From NCBI RefSeq assembly GCF_013404085.1, contig NZ_JABFHO010000001.1, forward strand, positions 1,116,001-1,180,000: a stretch of 64,000 nt of DNA, in the 5' to 3' direction. Below the pieces are notes generated by a model that was given only the letters and a program-made list of their open reading frames with translations, had not been told where the DNA came from and ran no database searches. Each line of letters opens with the position of its first letter. Position 1 is the first letter of the stretch. Position numbers and translations under genes: made by a program. Source of the stretch: Winogradskyella helgolandensis (lineage in GTDB: Bacteria > Bacteroidota > Bacteroidia > Flavobacteriales > Flavobacteriaceae). Positions 45,563 to 54,713 of the stretch are shown piece after piece.

Positions 45563-45598
45563 AAAAGGTCAGTGTAATTATATACTGGCCTTTTCTCT
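45563..45598 (+). terminator. Terminator of the T9SS protein gene
   Basis: AAAAGGTCAGT (45563-45573) pairs with ACTGGCCTTTT, with one mismatch or G-U, around an AT loop. A T-rich tail (CTCTTTT) follows. It lies 11 bp after the stop codon. Confidence 0.8.
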
Positions 45599-45706
45599 TT
45601 TACTAATATAAAAAAGAGAGTAGTTCAAATTTAATGGGCTAGAAATTCACAGAAACACATTTCCTCTTTTGCATTAATTACAATATATTATTTCCTTAAA
45701 ATTCGC

Positions 45707-45714
45707 TATTTTCG
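45707..45714 (+). promoter_or_regulatory. Possible -7 box of ileS
   Basis: TATTTTCG differs from TAnnTTTG at one base and lies 23 bp before the ATG. No T-box or other leader structure was recognised in the short leader. Confidence 0.35.
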
Positions 45715-45737
45715 CTGCTCGTAAATAAAACAGAATA

Positions 45738-48700
45738 ATGAGTACAAAGTTCCCTGAATACAAAGGACTTAACTTGCCAAACGTTGCAGATGAAATCGGT
45801 AACTATTGGGAAGCTAACGACATCTTCGATAAAAGTGTAACCACAAGAGAAGGAAAACCACCTTTTGTGTTTTTTGAAGGACCACCTTCTGCAAACGGTT
45901 TACCAGGTGTACACCACGTTTTAGCGCGTGCGATTAAAGATATTTTTCCGCGTTACAAAACCATGAAAGGTTTTCAGGTGAAGCGTAAAGCAGGTTGGGA
46001 TACACACGGTTTACCAGTGGAACTTGGTGTAGAGAAAGAACTCGGTATTACCAAAGAAGATATTGGTAAGAAAATTACGGTTGAAGATTACAACGAAGCG
46101 TGTAAAAAAACCGTAATGCGTTATACAGATACATGGAACGACCTTACTAAAAAAATGGGGTATTGGGTAGATATGGACGATCCGTACATTACCTACAAAT
46201 CCAAATACATGGAAACGGTTTGGTGGTTACTAAAGCAGATTTACGAAAAAGATTTAATATACAAAGGTTATACTATTCAGCCTTATTCACCAAAGGCTGG
46301 TACAGGTTTAAGTTCTCATGAGTTAAATCAACCAGGAGCATATCAAGATGTTACCGATACAACGGTTGTGGCTCAGTTTAAAGCGAATGCAGATTCGTTG
46401 CCAGATTTTTTACAAAATGAAGGTGATATTTTCTTTTTAGCATGGACGACGACACCTTGGACGTTACCGAGTAATACAGCACTAACAGTTGGACCAAAGA
46501 TTGAATACGTTTTAGTTGAAACCTATAATCAATACACGTTTAAACCCATGAATGTGATTTTGGCTAAGAATTTAGTCAACAAACAATTTGATGGTAAATT
46601 TAAACGCGTTGAAGCTAAATCAGAATTAATAGAATATAAGGAAGGCGATAAAAAGATTCCTTATTTTGTAGTAAAAGATTTTATCGGTAAAGATTTAGTT
46701 GGTATCACATACGAGCAACTTTTACCATATGCGTTACCAAATGATAATCCTGAAAATGCTTTTAGAGTTATTTCTGGAGATTTTGTAACGGTTGAAGACG
46801 GAACAGGTATTGTACACACAGCACCAACATTTGGAGCAGATGATGCCTTAGTTGCAAAACAAGCATCGCCAGAAATCCCACCACTTTTAGTAAAAGATGA
46901 GAATGGTAATTTAGTGCCTTTAGTAGATTTACAAGGAAAGTTTAGACCAGAAATGGGAGAATATGCTGGTAAATATGTTAAGAACGAATATTATGATGAT
47001 GGTGAAGCACCAGAACGTTCTGTAGATGTAGAACTTGCTATTCAATTAAAAACAGAAAATAAAGCCTTTAAGGTTGAAAAATATAAGCACAGTTACCCAA
47101 ATTGCTGGAGAACTGATAAGCCAATTTTATACTATCCATTAGATTCGTGGTTTATTAAAATCACAGATGTAAAAGGGAGAATGCATGAGTTAAATACTGG
47201 AATTAACTGGAAACCTGAATCTACAGGAACTGGTCGTTTTGGTAATTGGTTAGCAAATGCAAACGACTGGAATTTATCAAGATCTCGTTTTTGGGGTATT
47301 CCATTACCAATTTGGAGAACCGAAGATGGTAAAGAAGTCATCTGTATTGGTTCTGTAAAAGAATTAAAAGCTGAAATGCAACTTGCCGTTGAGGCAGGTA
47401 TGATGAAGGAAGATATCTTCAAGAGCTTTGAAGTCGATAATATGTCTGAAGACAACTATGACAAAATCGATTTACATAAAAACGTAGTAGATAATATCGT
47501 CTTGGTTTCAAAATCAGGTCAACCAATGCATCGCGAAAGTGATTTAATTGATGTGTGGTTCGATTCTGGTTCTATGCCTTATGCACAATGGCATTATCCA
47601 TTTGAAAATAAAGCAAAAGTTGATGATACCTGGAGAAAAGCAGATTTCATCGCAGAAGGTGTTGACCAAACGAGAGGTTGGTTCTATACACTTCATGCTA
47701 TTGCTACTATGATTTTTGATGATGTTGCTTATAAAAATGTCGTTTCAAACGGATTAGTGTTAGATAAAAACGGACAGAAAATGTCTAAGCGTTTAGGGAA
47801 TGCAGTAGATCCTTTTGAAACCTTGTCAAAGTATGGAGCTGATGCTACGCGTTGGTACATGATTAGTAATGCAAATCCTTGGGATAATTTAAAGTTTGAT
47901 AGCGAAGGTATTGCTGAGGTGAGCAGAAAGTTCTTCGGAACACTTTATAATACCTATTCATTCTTCACGCTTTATACTAATATTGATGGTTTTGATTATA
48001 GTGAAGCTGATATTCCATTAGAAGAACGACCAGAAATTGACCGTTGGGTTTTATCTGAATTAAATACCTTGATTCAGAAAGTAGATAAATTCTACGAAGC
48101 GTATGAGCCAACGAGAGCTGCGCGAGCAATTTCAGACTTTACACAAGATTATTTAAGTAACTGGTACGTGCGTTTAAGTAGAAGACGTTTCTGGAAAGGT
48201 GATTACCAAACTGATAAAATTTCGGCATACCAAACACTTTATACCTGTATGGAAACCATTGCAAAGTTAGGCGCACCAATTGCACCTTTCTTTATGGATC
48301 GTTTGTATTTAGATTTAAATGCAGTGACTAAAAAGGAAACTTTTGAAAGTGTACATTTAGCAGATTTTCCTATTGCAGATACTAGCATTATTGATAAAGT
48401 ATTAGAGCGAAAAATGGAAAGTGCACAAACCATATGTTCGTTAGTTTTATCGTTGAGAGCAAAAGAGAAGATTAAAGTACGTCAGCCACTTCAAAAAATT
48501 ATGATTCCAGTTGATAATCAACAACAAAAGGAAGAGATTGAAGCAGTTGCAGATTTAATAAAGCATGAAGTAAATATCAAAGAAATTGAACTCTTAGAAG
48601 ACGCTTCAGACATCTTAGTCAAACAAATTAAGCCTAATTTTAAGACTTTAGGGCCCAAGTTTGGAAAGGATATGAAGTTGATTGCTAGTGTGATAGCTGC

Positions 48701-49139
48701 TTTTGGTGCTGATGATATTAAAAACATTGAGCAAAATGGTACTATTGAAGTTGAAATTAACGGGAAAAAGATTAATTTAGGACTTGAAGATGTAGAGATA
48801 ACATCGCAAGATATTGAAGGATGGCTTGTAGCAAATGAAGGTGCTTTAACAGTGGCTTTAGATGTTACCATCAACGAAGATTTACGTAAAGAAGGGATTG
48901 CAAGAGAGCTTGTAAATCGTATTCAAAACTTGCGTAAAGATTCAGGATTTGAGGTTACGGACAGAATAGACGTGCAACTTCAAAAAGATGACCAAATAGT
49001 AAAGGCTATTTCTTCAAATGAAGCGTATATTAAATCAGAAACCTTAACCGAAGAATTACATATTATGGACACCGTAAATAATGGTATAGAAATTGTATTT
49101 GATGAGGTCAATACCAAATTATTTATTCAAAAACATTAA
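45738..49139 (+). CDS. ileS: Isoleucine-tRNA ligase
   Basis: This 1133-residue class I synthetase has the HIGH signature as HHVL within GLPGVHHVLARAIKD (about 55-69), a large CP1 editing domain (about 200-420, TWTLPSNTAL region), KMSKRLGN near 685 and an anticodon-binding C-terminal half. Length is typical of the longer ileS type found in Bacteroidota and eukaryotes, which usually lacks the C-terminal zinc finger of the E. coli enzyme; no such finger is seen here. This type is often less sensitive to mupirocin, but that is not testable here. The next gene starts four bases after the stop. Confidence 0.97.
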   Translation: MSTKFPEYKGLNLPNVADEIGNYWEANDIFDKSVTTREGKPPFVFFEGPPSANGLPGVHHVLARAIKDIFPRYKTMKGFQVKRKAGWDTHGLPVELGVEKELGITKEDIGKKITVEDYNEACKKTVMRYTDTWNDLTKKMGYWVDMDDPYITYKSKYMETVWWLLKQIYEKDLIYKGYTIQPYSPKAGTGLSSHELNQPGAYQDVTDTTVVAQFKANADSLPDFLQNEGDIFFLAWTTTPWTLPSNTALTVGPKIEYVLVETYNQYTFKPMNVILAKNLVNKQFDGKFKRVEAKSELIEYKEGDKKIPYFVVKDFIGKDLVGITYEQLLPYALPNDNPENAFRVISGDFVTVEDGTGIVHTAPTFGADDALVAKQASPEIPPLLVKDENGNLVPLVDLQGKFRPEMGEYAGKYVKNEYYDDGEAPERSVDVELAIQLKTENKAFKVEKYKHSYPNCWRTDKPILYYPLDSWFIKITDVKGRMHELNTGINWKPESTGTGRFGNWLANANDWNLSRSRFWGIPLPIWRTEDGKEVICIGSVKELKAEMQLAVEAGMMKEDIFKSFEVDNMSEDNYDKIDLHKNVVDNIVLVSKSGQPMHRESDLIDVWFDSGSMPYAQWHYPFENKAKVDDTWRKADFIAEGVDQTRGWFYTLHAIATMIFDDVAYKNVVSNGLVLDKNGQKMSKRLGNAVDPFETLSKYGADATRWYMISNANPWDNLKFDSEGIAEVSRKFFGTLYNTYSFFTLYTNIDGFDYSEADIPLEERPEIDRWVLSELNTLIQKVDKFYEAYEPTRAARAISDFTQDYLSNWYVRLSRRRFWKGDYQTDKISAYQTLYTCMETIAKLGAPIAPFFMDRLYLDLNAVTKKETFESVHLADFPIADTSIIDKVLERKMESAQTICSLVLSLRAKEKIKVRQPLQKIMIPVDNQQQKEEIEAVADLIKHEVNIKEIELLEDASDILVKQIKPNFKTLGPKFGKDMKLIASVIAAFGADDIKNIEQNGTIEVEINGKKINLGLEDVEITSQDIEGWLVANEGALTVALDVTINEDLRKEGIARELVNRIQNLRKDSGFEVTDRIDVQLQKDDQIVKAISSNEAYIKSETLTEELHIMDTVNNGIEIVFDEVNTKLFIQKH

Positions 49140-49143
49140 CATT

Positions 49144-49527
49144 ATGAGTACAGAAACCAACAACAGATATGCTGATAAAGATTTAGCTGAATTCAGAGCT
49201 ATACTTCAAGAAAAAATTAAAAAAGCAGAGCATGATTTAGAGCTCATAAAAAGTGCTTACATGAATGACTTTGATAACGGGACGGATGATACATCACCAA
49301 CGTTTAAAGCCTTTGAAGAAGGAAGTGCAACAATGAGTAAAGAAGCGAATTCAGCATTAGCTATTCGTCAAGAAAAATTTATTCGCGATTTAAAAAACGC
49401 TATTATCCGAATTGAGAATAAAACATATGGAGTATGTCGTGTAACAGGAAAATTAATTGCTAAAGAGCGTTTAAAATTAGTTCCTCATGCGACTTTGAGT
49501 ATTGAAGCTAAGAATATGCAAGCCTAA
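49144..49527 (+). CDS. TraR/DksA-like protein without a complete zinc site
   Basis: This 127-residue protein (MSTETNNRYADKDLAEFRAI) has the DksA-type coiled coil (about 12-90) and the C-terminal region YGVCRVTGKLIAKERLKLVP. Only Cys98 remains of the four cysteines that bind zinc in classical DksA. Such Cys-poor forms are known among DksA homologues and can be zinc-independent. The tip of the coiled coil, where DksA has acidic residues acting on RNA polymerase, reads NDFDNGTDD. It begins four bases after ileS and precedes the lspA region, so co-transcription is likely. An upstream extension of 17 codons overlapping ileS is possible but less likely. Confidence 0.87.
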   Translation: MSTETNNRYADKDLAEFRAILQEKIKKAEHDLELIKSAYMNDFDNGTDDTSPTFKAFEEGSATMSKEANSALAIRQEKFIRDLKNAIIRIENKTYGVCRVTGKLIAKERLKLVPHATLSIEAKNMQA

Positions 49528-49530
49528 TAA

Positions 49531-49573
49531 ATTCCTGTGACTTGTGCTGAACTTGTTTTAGTAAAGTAGGAAT
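49531..49573. repeat. Hairpin repeat CTGAACTTGTTTTAG, first copy
   Basis: ATTCCT ... AGGAAT at the edges enclose ACTTGTGCTGAACTTGTTTT and AGTAAAGT, an imperfect palindrome directly after the stop of the TraR-like gene. The same core (ACTTGTACTGAATATGTTTC then AGTAAGGC) follows the PL6 gene at 63509-63550. Confidence 0.6.
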
Positions 49574-49595
49574 ATCATTAAAATGGGATTACATT

Positions 49596-50258
49596 TTGAA
49601 TAGAAACAAAATCATAAAGCCATGGAATTTTAATTTCATGGCCTTTTTTGTGTTGTGTGTTTTCATTTTAAATACACTAATTGTCAAAGCTCAAAATATA
49701 TTAGAAAAGGAAATTACAGCTGAAAAAATTGATACCATTTCGATTAATGCTAATCAAATTTTTAAAATTTCAGTATCTACATCACAAACGGATAAGATTA
49801 AAGTGCGTTCTACGTTAGATGGTGAATATCAAAATGACTTTCAGGTAGTAATTCTTGAAAATAATCACACACTTAATTTACATTTAGAGCATTTATCATT
49901 TACAGAAATCCCAGATGATAAGCGAAATGCCCAAAAAGTTGTTGCTGCAACATTACATTTGGAAATTCCTGAAGACCTCTCTTTAGATATAATAAGTGAT
50001 ATTGGTTCGGTGGATTTAAAAGGAGATTTTAATACGTTGTATATTCAATTATTACAAGGGCATTTCTATATTATAGGAGACACAAAAACAGCAACTATAA
50101 ATACGTTTGATGGAGATATTCACGTGGTCACCAAAAGTGCAGCTGTTGTTGCTAATTCTAATCATGGAAAAATTACTACAGATGAATTTTCTAAGGCAAT
50201 TCCAATTTGGAAACTGAAATCCATTAACGGAAATATTACCGTTGTAAAGCCAGATTAA
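49596..50258 (+). CDS. Exported beta-rich protein, DUF4097-like
   Basis: This 220-residue protein has a hydrophobic signal (MAFFVLCVFILNTLIVKAQN) and a body of short alternating strands (LSLDIISDIGSVDLKGDFNT, SNHGKITTDEFS) like the DUF4097 putative adhesin beta-helix. No catalytic motif is seen. A TTG at 49596 is used, with ATG at 49638 as the alternative; the latter gives a conventional signal peptide and may be the true start. Between the TraR-like gene and this one lies a hairpin repeat. lspA follows 66 bp downstream. Confidence 0.75.
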   Translation: MNRNKIIKPWNFNFMAFFVLCVFILNTLIVKAQNILEKEITAEKIDTISINANQIFKISVSTSQTDKIKVRSTLDGEYQNDFQVVILENNHTLNLHLEHLSFTEIPDDKRNAQKVVAATLHLEIPEDLSLDIISDIGSVDLKGDFNTLYIQLLQGHFYIIGDTKTATINTFDGDIHVVTKSAAVVANSNHGKITTDEFSKAIPIWKLKSINGNITVVKPD

Positions 50259-50324
50259 ACACTTATTTTTGTTTCAATACGATTATTTAACCTAAAACAG
50301 ATTCTCACTTTAGTGGGAAAAATT

Positions 50325-50942
50325 ATGTCTTTAAAGAAATCCTCACTTGTTATTTTTATTATTCTACTGATAGATCAGATCAGTAAAATTTACATAAAAA
50401 CCCATTTTGAATTAGGTGAAGATGTTACTGTCTTTTCATGGTTTCATATTGCGTTTGTTGAAAATGACGGTATGGCTTGGGGGACAAAACTAAGCGATTT
50501 TACTACCTTAATTTCTGATGAATCAGCCAAGCTAATTTTAACTTTATTTAGAATTGTTGCGGTTACCGGAATTGCATTTTGGTTAGTGGACGTCACCAAA
50601 AAGAAGAAATCTAAAATCCTAATTTTTGCTATTTCTATTATTTTCGCAGGCGCTTTAGGCAATATTTTAGATTCTGTTTTTTACGGTATTTTGTTTAATG
50701 ATAGTGTAATGCAAGTCGCTTCATTTTTACCGGAAGAAGGGGGTTATGCGGGTGTGTTTTATGGTAATGTAGTAGATATGTTGCATTTTCCTATATGGAA
50801 TGGTGTGTTACCAGAGTGGTTACCATTTATTAACGGAAAACAGTTTTCGTTTTTCGATCCTGTTTTTAATATTGCTGATATGGCCATAAGTACGGGAATT
50901 GGCATTTTAATTGTGTTTAATAAGAAGGCTTTTGAAAATTAA
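50325..50942 (+). CDS. lspA: Lipoprotein signal peptidase
   Basis: This 205-residue protein has four membrane helices, with the catalytic aspartates in GNVVDMLHF and FNIADMAIS and the conserved GALGNILD. It is longer than E. coli LspA (164) because of an extracytoplasmic insertion (about 120-155), common in Bacteroidota. It cleaves the signal of prolipoproteins at the lipidated cysteine; many such proteins are encoded in this window. ATG at 50325 is preferred to a GTG four codons earlier. Confidence 0.95.
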   Translation: MSLKKSSLVIFIILLIDQISKIYIKTHFELGEDVTVFSWFHIAFVENDGMAWGTKLSDFTTLISDESAKLILTLFRIVAVTGIAFWLVDVTKKKKSKILIFAISIIFAGALGNILDSVFYGILFNDSVMQVASFLPEEGGYAGVFYGNVVDMLHFPIWNGVLPEWLPFINGKQFSFFDPVFNIADMAISTGIGILIVFNKKAFEN

Positions 50943-50973
50943 TATACTATTTTAGTTACCTTATATAAGAATT

Positions 50974-51771
50974 ATGAAATACAAAATAACATTTCTTTGC
51001 TTCATGTTCTATTTGATTACTAATTGTGGTTCTAGCGATAGTAATGATGATAACGTAGAATCAAACTTTGAGATAGAATTATTTTATACTGAAACGGTTT
51101 CTATTGATGAATTAGTTGAGGTTACAATAGTTGGAAATGAGGATTTAAAAAGTGCTGAAGCATCTAACGATGCAAGTTTTGATAACAACACTGGTATATC
51201 TTTTTTATTAGAGTTACAACCTTCAATTGTGCGTTATTTTACGTTTGATAAACTTGGATTAAATACCGTTTATATCAGAGGATACAATGCGGACGGCATA
51301 GTGTCGGTTAAAGAACTTAATGTTAATGTTGTGAGAGGAAATGCTATAAAAATTAATGCTATAGAAATTGTGTCTTTCTCAGGAATAAATAACACATGGG
51401 ATGATGAGTTTGCCGAAACAGACATTAATCGTTTAGCCGATGTTTTCTTTTTACTGCGTAAGACTAAGGCTTTTTTTAGTGATGGAGAGTATAATTTTAA
51501 TAGGGATTGGTTTAGATCGGAAGTTCTAGAAAACCAAGGTAATTTAACATGGGATTTATCTGATGAAGCGTTGTTTGTCGGTCCAGGATTTCCGGTGAAT
51601 TTTTTGGCTGCAGATATGGATGATGAGGGTTATGTAGGTGACTTAATGTTAGGTAGGTATTATTATTCTATAGGTTTTTCTGAAGATGAGGGCTCTCAAC
51701 CAGAAGCATTCACTTTCAATTTTCCAGATATTGATTTAGAGCTTTTAGTTTCGGTAGAATGGCCTAATTAA
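50974..51771 (+). CDS. Lipoprotein of unknown function
   Basis: This 265-residue protein begins with a lipoprotein signal (MKYKITFLCFMFYLITNC, lipid Cys18) followed by GSSDSNDDN. The body has a beta-sandwich feel in its first half (FEIELFYTETVSIDELVEVT) and an acidic second half, but no family is recognised. It follows lspA by 31 bp, so it is a plausible operon member and LspA substrate. Its stop is 17 bp from the stop of the convergent cyclo-ligase gene, with no terminator visible. Confidence 0.75.
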   Translation: MKYKITFLCFMFYLITNCGSSDSNDDNVESNFEIELFYTETVSIDELVEVTIVGNEDLKSAEASNDASFDNNTGISFLLELQPSIVRYFTFDKLGLNTVYIRGYNADGIVSVKELNVNVVRGNAIKINAIEIVSFSGINNTWDDEFAETDINRLADVFFLLRKTKAFFSDGEYNFNRDWFRSEVLENQGNLTWDLSDEALFVGPGFPVNFLAADMDDEGYVGDLMLGRYYYSIGFSEDEGSQPEAFTFNFPDIDLELLVSVEWPN

Positions 51772-51788
51772 GAGCTAAATAAAAATGT

Positions 51789-52355
51789 TTATATAAAAGA
51801 GTAGATGCCATTTGGAGTCACACAATAATCTAGTTTAATATCATCTTCGGAAGCTTCAATAGTTTCATCCTCAGCTTCAAAAAACGATAAACCAATTTTT
51901 AAAGTTTCTGGTTTACAATGGTCTAAAAATCGATCATAAAATCCTTTTCCGTAACCAACTCTATTTCCGGTTTTGTCAAAAGCTAAAAGTGGAATAAATA
52001 CCACTTCTAATTGAGATGGTTGTATTTCTATACCATCAACAGGCTCGGGAACATTATACGTGCTTTTTTTAAGCGTTGTGTTGTCGGTTAACAGAAAATG
52101 CGTCATACTGTAATCTTTAAGATCACTTTTAGAAATGATGATATTTTTATCCTTTCCTGCTAAAATATTAAGGATATAATCTGTGTTGATTTCTTTTTGT
52201 TCTTCAATAGTTAAAAAGACATGATAGAAGGATTTGTCCCAAATATCTAGCTTTAACAACTGGTTGGCGATTGCTAAGCTGTAATCATCAACTTGAGTAT
52301 GCGATAATTGTTGACGTAAATTTTTATATTTTTTTCTTAATAATGATTTATTCAT
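51789..52355 (-). CDS. 5-formyltetrahydrofolate cyclo-ligase
   Basis: This 188-residue protein starts MNKSLLRKKYKNLRQQLSHT, with the N-terminal basic ATP site, and carries FIPLLAFDKTGNRVGYGKGFYDRFL (about 118-142), the signature of the family. It converts 5-formyl-THF with ATP into 5,10-methenyl-THF. It overlaps the preceding AstE-like gene by 4 bp and is the last gene of a four-gene leftward operon. A functional link to the Rim genes upstream is not known. Confidence 0.93.
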   Translation of the reverse strand: MNKSLLRKKYKNLRQQLSHTQVDDYSLAIANQLLKLDIWDKSFYHVFLTIEEQKEINTDYILNILAGKDKNIIISKSDLKDYSMTHFLLTDNTTLKKSTYNVPEPVDGIEIQPSQLEVVFIPLLAFDKTGNRVGYGKGFYDRFLDHCKPETLKIGLSFFEAEDETIEASEDDIKLDYCVTPNGIYSFI

Positions 52356-53320
52356 GAGTTTTCAATCTCAGTTGAAATATGGAAAATAGCATCACCTTGA
52401 TAAATTATTGGAGACTCATTAACGTTAAAAATATAACCTGCATTTGGTGCCTTTACAAAAAAGTTGAAGCTGCCATAAGGATCTGTAATATTTCCTAAAA
52501 CGTCCCCTTTATTTACCAAAGTATTAATGGTTACGGTGGCTTTAAACATTCCAGAATATTTAGCTCTTATCCATTTGCTTTCTTCGATAATTACTGCATT
52601 TACTTTGGGTCTAGAGACCTTATACTTGGTACGCAACATTCCTAAATGGTGTAATACACGTTTGGCTCCATTAACACCAGTATTGGTAATATTAGTGTCT
52701 ATATTAAAGGATTTTCCTCCTTCAAATAAAAGCATAGGTATGCCTGCATTATCACAGGCATTCCTATAAGACTTGTTTAAATTTTGAGAATAGTATATAA
52801 AAGGAGCTCCAAAAACATGCGCTAATTCTTTAAGCTTTGGATTATCCTTTACAATTCTAATTTGAGCGGCATTAAACCGTCCAGCTCCTCCGGTATGGAA
52901 ATCCATCGCAAAATCTACATGTGGTACCAATTCGGTCATAACAAAATTTGCTACTCTACTCGCTAAAGAACCTTTGGAGTTTCCAGGAAAAACACGATTA
53001 AGGTCGCGACCATCAGGAAAGAGCCGATCCATATTTAAAAAACCAAATACATTAATTACGGGAACACAAATAATGGTACCTATCTTCGGCTTATTAATGC
53101 CTTTTGCAATGATTTGTCTAACAATTTCTACACCATTAACTTCATCACCATGAATGCCTGCAGTCATTAAAATAGTTGGGCCAGGTTTTTTAGAACGTTC
53201 AATTATAATAGGGACTTCTAATGTATTTCTGGTGTGTAATTTTGCAACTTCAAAGGTTACTGTAACACTTTTACCAGGAGCTACTTCGACTCCTAAAATA
53301 TTTAAAATATCTTTTGGCAT
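52352..53320 (-). CDS. Succinylglutamate desuccinylase/aspartoacylase-family (AstE-like) zinc hydrolase
   Basis: This 322-residue M14-like protein has zinc ligands His57 and Glu60 in TAGIHGDEVNG, a third ligand at His142 in DFAMDFHTGG, and RDLNRVFPG (105-113), the substrate-binding region. A C-terminal beta domain (about 240-315) is present. The family hydrolyses amide bonds of N-acyl aspartate or glutamate. It sits directly after a RimK-type glutamate ligase (3-bp gap) and before the cyclo-ligase (4-bp overlap). It could remove or trim what the ligase adds; this is an inference from context. Confidence 0.9.
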   Translation of the reverse strand: MPKDILNILGVEVAPGKSVTVTFEVAKLHTRNTLEVPIIIERSKKPGPTILMTAGIHGDEVNGVEIVRQIIAKGINKPKIGTIICVPVINVFGFLNMDRLFPDGRDLNRVFPGNSKGSLASRVANFVMTELVPHVDFAMDFHTGGAGRFNAAQIRIVKDNPKLKELAHVFGAPFIYYSQNLNKSYRNACDNAGIPMLLFEGGKSFNIDTNITNTGVNGAKRVLHHLGMLRTKYKVSRPKVNAVIIEESKWIRAKYSGMFKATVTINTLVNKGDVLGNITDPYGSFNFFVKAPNAGYIFNVNESPIIYQGDAIFHISTEIENS

Positions 53321-53323
53321 GTT

Positions 53324-54199
53324 TTATTTTCTGTTTCGTTCAATAAAAGTGATAATAGCTTTTGCAATATTTTTGTGAGTTGCAGCTTCTATTCCTTCGA
53401 GTCCAGGAGTAGAGTTTACCTCTAATAATAAAGGCCCTCTTGATGATTGCAACATATCTACACCACAAACAGGTAGCTTTAAAACCTTAGCAGCTTTCAT
53501 TGCTAAATTAAGTTCGTCTTCATCTAATTTTATGATATTGGCAGAACCTCCACGATGTAAATTAGATCTAAATTCTCCTTCTTTACCTTGTCGTTTCATG
53601 GCTCCAACCACTTGGCCATCCACAACTAAAGCTCTTAAATCAGCACCTTTTGCTTCTTTAATAAACTCTTGTACAATAACTCTTGCTTGCAACCCATTAA
53701 AAGCTTCTAATACAGATTCAGCTGCATTTTTTGTTTCAGCTAAAACCACACCAAGTCCTTGTGTGCCTTCTAGTAATTTTATAATTACAGGTGTACCACC
53801 AACATAGCTAATTACTTCTTCTACGTCTCTAGAATAATTAGTGAATACCGTTTTAGGCATGCCAATTCCAGCTTTACTTAAGCGTTGTAAGCTTCTCAAT
53901 TTATCGCGAGAACGGGTTATGGCATCAGATGGAGCAATGGTAAAAACTCCCATTTCTTCAAATTGTCTAACCACAGCACAACCGTAAAACGTAATTGATG
54001 CTCCAATTCTTGGAATTATAGCATCTACATAATCCAAATAGCGATCCTTATAGTAAATGGTTGGTTTTTCCTTTTCAATAATAATATCGCATTTTAATGG
54101 GTCTATGATTTCAACGGAATGACCTCTTTTTTGAGCTTCATCAACTAGTCGTTGAGTAGAATAGAGTTCTGCATTACGTGAAAGAATTACTATGTTCAT
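53324..54199 (-). CDS. rimK: RimK-family ATP-grasp alpha-L-glutamate ligase
   Basis: This 291-residue protein begins [20 protein letters not shown]. The ATP-grasp core has [20 protein letters not shown] (about 136-155), [20 protein letters not shown] (about 193-212), [22 protein letters not shown] at the metal site (about 252-273) and no RimK-type C-terminal extension beyond about 290. In E. coli RimK adds glutamates to ribosomal protein S6. It overlaps the upstream protease-like gene by 4 bp (ATGA), so the two are translationally coupled. The true target in this organism is unknown. Confidence 0.92.
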   Translation of the reverse strand: MNIVILSRNAELYSTQRLVDEAQKRGHSVEIIDPLKCDIIIEKEKPTIYYKDRYLDYVDAIIPRIGASITFYGCAVVRQFEEMGVFTIAPSDAITRSRDKLRSLQRLSKAGIGMPKTVFTNYSRDVEEVISYVGGTPVIIKLLEGTQGLGVVLAETKNAAESVLEAFNGLQARVIVQEFIKEAKGADLRALVVDGQVVGAMKRQGKEGEFRSNLHRGGSANIIKLDEDELNLAMKAAKVLKLPVCGVDMLQSSRGPLLLEVNSTPGLEGIEAATHKNIAKAIITFIERNRK

Positions 54200-54624
54200 T
54201 TAATTATGTTTTGTTTATAGGATTGATTTACTAAGTCGACATCGACTAAGAATTTATGCTTTAAAAATTGTCGACCAATTAATACAGGGAATCTCATGTC
54301 GTCTCTGGTGCTTAAAGTTAAGTTAATCTTATAGCTTTTTCCAAAGAATACAACGGTTGTTTTAATTTTGTAGCGATTTTCTTTATGTCCATTACTGCTT
54401 TTTACATCTGTATACGTGTAAGTATCAAAAGCGACTTCTTCACTTTTAAAATTAGGATGCCCTTTACTTTCAAAAATACAATAGAGTTTATTGTTTTCTT
54501 CTCTAATTTTAGAGCAATGAATAGCAGATGTATAAGCGCCTGTATCGATTTTTACATCAATAGTGTTTAGTTTTAATTCAGGAAAGTCAATTTTATCAAC
54601 ACGTCCTAAAATTTTTTTTGTCAT
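54196..54624 (-). CDS. RimB-like retropepsin-type protease
   Basis: This 142-residue protein has [12 protein letters not shown] (26-37), with the aspartic-protease signature DTGA, and [17 protein letters not shown] near the end, matching the Zn-protease/RimB family (retropepsin-like fold). In Pseudomonas rimB stands beside rimK and is reported to counter its glutamate-adding action. Here it is first in the operon, followed by the rimK-like gene. There is 89 bp to the divergent uvrC. Confidence 0.87.
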   Translation of the reverse strand: MTKKILGRVDKIDFPELKLNTIDVKIDTGAYTSAIHCSKIREENNKLYCIFESKGHPNFKSEEVAFDTYTYTDVKSSNGHKENRYKIKTTVVFFGKSYKINLTLSTRDDMRFPVLIGRQFLKHKFLVDVDLVNQSYKQNIIK

Positions 54625-54700
54625 AAGTTAAATATATAAAAAAGAGGAGCAAGGTAATGATAAAGTGTATTAAATATACATGAATATTTTTACGAATTAT

Positions 54701-54708
54701 TACCTTTG
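54701..54708 (+). promoter_or_regulatory. -7 box of uvrC, very close to the start codon
   Basis: TACCTTTG matches TAnnTTTG perfectly. Its last base is five bases before the uvrC ATG at 54714, so the transcript would begin at or within a base or two of the start codon. Confidence 0.5.
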
Positions 54709-54713
54709 GTTAA

